Assembly (NCBI GenBank): GCA_022841745.1
Contig: JALHQW010000059.1
Location: 1-47,606, forward strand
Reading direction: 5' to 3'
Length of the DNA: 47,606 nucleotides
Origin: Saprospiraceae bacterium
GTDB lineage: Bacteria > Bacteroidota > Bacteroidia > Chitinophagales > Saprospiraceae
Below the pieces are notes generated by a model. That model saw only the letters and a list, made by a program, of their open reading frames with translations. It did not search any database and was not told where the DNA came from. This document shows positions 45,618 to 47,606 of this stretch, in pieces; within the stretch, counting starts at the first letter, position 1; each line of letters begins with the position of its first letter. The position numbers and the translations under genes are program-made.

Positions 45618-46775
45618 ATGATAACTCGCAATCTAGCCGAACACATAAAGGCTGCCCAGGAAAAATACCCAGTAGTCACCGTCACAGGCCCTCGACAGGG
45701 TGGTAAAACCACGCTGATAAAGTCCCTCTTTCCTGATATTCCTTATTTTTCAATGGAAACGCCCGATATGCGCCAGCAGGTGAGCGAAAATCCGAGGGAA
45801 TTGTTTGCCCGGCATGGCCACCGCATGGTGCTTGACGAAGTACAACGGACGCCAGAGGTTTTGTCCTATATCCAAACCATTGTGGATGAAGACCCCAATG
45901 CATTTTTCGTCTTATCGGGATCGCATAATATGCTCATGATGGAAAACGTGAGCCAGACACTTGCTGGTAGAACGGCCATTTTTTATCTATTGCCTTTCTC
46001 CATGACAGAGCTGGGCACAGCGGGGGTTGTGCCTGAGAAATACGAAGAACTATTATTCAAAGGCGCTTATCCACGGCTTTATGACAAGGGCCTTGACCCT
46101 GTCGGTTTCTATCAAAGTTATATCGAAACCTACGTACAGCGGGATGTGAGGCAACTCAAAAACATCGGTAATCTCAATCTATTCAATCGGTTTCTCTCCA
46201 TGTGTGCAGGGCATATCGGTCAGATAGTCAACTACTCTACGCTGGCGAACCAAGTGGGCATCAGTGTAAGTACGGCTCAAAGCTGGCTCTCCATTTTAGA
46301 GACTTCCTTTATTGTTTATCAACTAAACCCCTACTTCAGAAACTTCAACAAGCGCATCGTGAAATCGCCAAAACTCTATTTTTATGACACGGGCCTGGCT
46401 TGCTCCCTGCTGCGCATTACTAGCTTGGATGCATTGGAAAACTACTATCAAAAAGGCAGCCTGTTCGAGAATTTTGTCATCAATGAAATATCAAAAGCAT
46501 ACTATAACAAAGGCTCCCGCCCCCCCATCTACTACTGGCGGGACAGCACAGGCCGGGAAATAGACCTCGTGCTTGACCTCGGCGGGCGGCTCTTGCCCAT
46601 TGAGGTGAAATCTGGCAGAACCTTCAATTCCGATTTTTTCAAGAACATCGAGTGGTGGGAGGGCATTGCTGACATGCCCTTGGAAAACGGCGTGGCCATT
46701 TATGGCGGCGACACCGATTGGGAGACGGCGCATGGCAAGTTGGTTTCATGGAAGCATATGCAAAGCTTGTTTTGA
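45618..46775 (+). CDS. AAA_14/DUF4143 ATP-binding protein
   Basis: A 385-residue ATPase of the AAA_14 plus DUF4143 type, very common in Bacteroidota. Walker A is GPRQGGKTTLIKSL (residues 24-37), Walker B MVLDEVQRTPEVL and a sensor LSGSHNMLM; a winged-helix region follows (YSTLANQVGISVSTAQSWLSIL). The C-terminal DUF4143 domain ends with a PD-(D/E)XK-like core (GREIDLVLDLGGRLLPIEVKSG). Such proteins are abundant in accessory regions, and their role is not known; a defensive or toxin-antitoxin-like function has been suggested by context only. It lies directly before the right inverted repeat. Confidence 0.9.
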   Translation: MITRNLAEHIKAAQEKYPVVTVTGPRQGGKTTLIKSLFPDIPYFSMETPDMRQQVSENPRELFARHGHRMVLDEVQRTPEVLSYIQTIVDEDPNAFFVLSGSHNMLMMENVSQTLAGRTAIFYLLPFSMTELGTAGVVPEKYEELLFKGAYPRLYDKGLDPVGFYQSYIETYVQRDVRQLKNIGNLNLFNRFLSMCAGHIGQIVNYSTLANQVGISVSTAQSWLSILETSFIVYQLNPYFRNFNKRIVKSPKLYFYDTGLACSLLRITSLDALENYYQKGSLFENFVINEISKAYYNKGSRPPIYYWRDSTGREIDLVLDLGGRLLPIEVKSGRTFNSDFFKNIEWWEGIADMPLENGVAIYGGDTDWETAHGKLVSWKHMQSLF

Positions 46776-46825
46776 ATGGCAGCAACGGCCAAGTATAAAA
46801 GTTATTGAATCAATCCCTGAAAGTC

Positions 46826-46862
46826 GGGCGGCACCCCTCCTACTCCTCCTCCGGCAGGGTGA
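46826..46862 (+). pseudogene. Relic of the proline-rich gene tail
   Basis: The plus frame reads GGTPPTPPPAG then TGA (46860-46862). The last 11 residues and stop match the end of the gene at 555-1064; nothing upstream is homologous to that gene, so only its 3' tip survives. It is followed by the same terminator. Confidence 0.8.
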
Positions 46863-46888
46863 CGGAGCCAACGCAGTAGTTACAAAAA

Positions 46889-46932
46889 GGGGGATTTTTC
46901 GGCAACTGTCCGAAAAATCCCTCTCTTTTTTA
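46889..46932 (+). terminator. Terminator, right copy
   Basis: GGGGGATTTTTCGG pairs with CCGAAAAATCCC and is followed by TTTTTT. It may now terminate transcription from the AAA_14 gene. Confidence 0.8.
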
Positions 46933-46980
46933 TAAACACCTGATTATCAGTTGCTTGCAAAAATTCCTGATTTCAAAAAA

Positions 46981-47156
46981 GGCCGGATTTCGGGTCGGTG
47001 AACCCCACGGTGGGGTCGGTGGACCTCAAATCCGGGTCTATCAACCTGAAATTGGGGTTGTATGACCCGAAATTTCGGGTTGGGGGACCTCAAGTTCGGG
47101 TCGGGGAACCCGACGGTGGGGTTGGGAAACCTCAATTTGGGGTTGGGGGACTCGGT
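46981..47156 (+). repeat. 21-bp-period array of 15-bp dyads, right copy
   Basis: Units in order (plus strand) include ACCCCACGGTGGGGT, ACCTCAAATCCGGGT, ACCTGAAATTGGGGT, ACCCGAAATTTCGGGT, ACCTCAAGTTCGGGT, ACCCGACGGTGGGGT and ACCTCAATTTGGGGT, with 6-nt spacers; a half unit precedes them. Compared with the left copy some unit centres have changed while the ACC and GGT ends are kept. Confidence 0.85.
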
Positions 47157-47226
47157 GGGTGGGGTTTTTTGTTTTTTTTTCGGGGGAGGCAGGGAAATAG
47201 AAGGGAAAGGTGTTTCATTCATGCTT

Positions 47227-47313
47227 ATTTAACGATGACATGAGCGCAGGCGGGGTGGCGGTTTGGCTTTGCGCTTAGATTCACCCCGCTTGACGCTCAT
47301 GAGCCTGTTGGTG
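47227..47313 (+). other. attC-like bulged hairpin, right copy
   Basis: An 87-nt hairpin: R-box-like ATTTAAC (47227-47233), unpaired GATGA, a stem of 8+4+7 bp (47239-47257 with 47282-47292 and 47294-47301), single extrahelical A at 47293, 24-nt loop, unpaired AGCCT, and GTTGGTG (47307-47313). The last two bases of that box do not fit GTTRRRY, so this copy may be degraded. The stem shares almost no sequence with the left hairpin at 108-195, but size, bulge position and loop type agree. Confidence 0.42.
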
Positions 47314-47428
47314 GTATTTATTTTTCATTTTACAAAATTTATAAGTATTTCAACTAATTTATCAACATTTACGCTACTGGACACTTTAATGTAAGTGCCT
47401 GAAAAAGAAGGAATTAGGAAAGTCATAG

Positions 47429-47436
47429 TATCTTTG
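47429..47436 (+). promoter_or_regulatory. -7 element of the transposase gene
   Basis: TATCTTTG matches TANNTTTG and lies 23 bp before the start at 47460. Confidence 0.5.
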
Positions 47437-47459
47437 GATTGACTAAAAAACAATTCACT

Positions 47460-47606
47460 ATGACGACCCAACTCCTTCAAGTTGACAAAATTAAGCAGTT
47501 TTTCCCAGGTTGGCGCAAGGACGTGCTGAAAAATTTCCTGCTGATAGTCCACTGCATCATCCGCTGCCGCACGGTCTGCCTTTACAAGTGCCGAGCGGAG
47601 GCCGGG
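47460..47606 (+). CDS. Transposase, N-terminus (cut by the window edge)
   Basis: The last 147 bases encode 49 residues starting MTTQLLQVDKIKQFFPGWRK and continuing NFLLIVHCIIRCRTVCLYKC. This resembles the N-terminus of IS4-like transposases found in many copies in this phylum; the catalytic DDE residues lie beyond the window. A -7 element and a 60-90 bp AT-rich leader precede it, so the insertion sequence likely begins near 47370. The exact end was not determined because no terminal repeat can be compared. Confidence 0.6.
   Translation, partial: MTTQLLQVDKIKQFFPGWRKDVLKNFLLIVHCIIRCRTVCLYKCRAEAG

Larger units (their letters stand above)
46826..47234 (+). repeat. Long inverted repeat, right copy
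   Basis: Inverted counterpart of 188-592: gene 3' tip, terminator, conserved spacer (GATTATCAGTTGCTTG), 21-bp palindrome array, purine-rich tail, and TTATTTAACG. It starts after the AAA_14 gene. Small differences include several unit centres and a T run in the tail. Confidence 0.9.
46776..47459. other. Intergenic region with right repeat and attC-like hairpin
   Basis: Contains the right inverted repeat (46826-47234), its attC-like hairpin (47227-47313) and the upstream part of an insertion sequence (from about 47370). No intact gene besides the relic at 46826-46862. Confidence 0.7.

Overview
The window looks like chromosome of a free-living member of Bacteroidota, most likely the Saprospiria (Haliscomenobacter/Lewinella relatives). 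Reasons: several secreted proteins end in type IX secretion (T9SS) sorting domains; there is a gene for the T9SS Plug protein; the ribosomal order rplM-rpsI-rpsB-tsf followed by pyrH and a separate atpD-atpC pair are typical; and many start codons lie just downstream of the Bacteroidota -7 promoter element TANNTTTG instead of a Shine-Dalgarno sequence. No rRNA, tRNA, CRISPR array or prophage was seen.

Layout. 1-1175: an attC-like hairpin, a 21-bp-period palindrome array, a terminator and a small gene of unknown function. 1403-10326: acyl-CoA dehydrogenase with two palindromic operators, a 1190-residue envelope protein, an HtrA-type protease and an M1 aminopeptidase. 10579-21725: housekeeping block with comF, pyrH, tsf, rpsB, rpsI, rplM, an FKBP lipoprotein, hemW, an OmpR-type two-component pair, atpC and atpD. 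21726-31273: secreted-protein island in which a two-gene module (beta-helix protein plus propeller-like protein, both T9SS cargo) is tandemly duplicated and the second beta-helix copy has lost its 5' part; next to it are a frameshifted XRE regulator with paired operators and a T9SS-domain relic. 31274-46775: GH3/beta-lactamase fusion, an AT-rich TcmP plus Gp37/Gp68-like pair, a biotin-dependent carboxylase subunit, T9SS Plug, an AAA ATPase/PD-(D/E)XK nuclease pair, a TonB-dependent receptor followed by a LytS/LytTR system, and an AAA_14/DUF4143 ATPase. 46826-47606: an inverted second copy of the left-end repeat with its own attC-like hairpin, then the start of an insertion sequence.

Most notable. 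(1) The two ends carry about 400 bp of inverted homology, each running from a coding-sequence 3' end through a terminator into an array of about eight 21-bp units with a 15-bp dyad. Each copy ends at an 87-88 nt bulged hairpin that fits integron attC architecture, with stems that differ in sequence but pair equally well. (2) The ATPase/nuclease pair at 39324-40912 looks like an anti-phage or DNA-processing module; the middle of the ATPase gene is much more AT-rich than its ends, as if that segment had been exchanged. (3) The TcmP pair at 34282-35915 is a second accessory module. (4) The duplicated T9SS cargo module shows gene birth and decay. (5) Many intergenic spacers are built from short degenerate words, often folding into long hairpins, and one such word run lies inside a coding sequence.

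The assignments rest on reading motifs and repeats by eye. No database search or folding program was run, so family names for divergent proteins are recognition, not search results.
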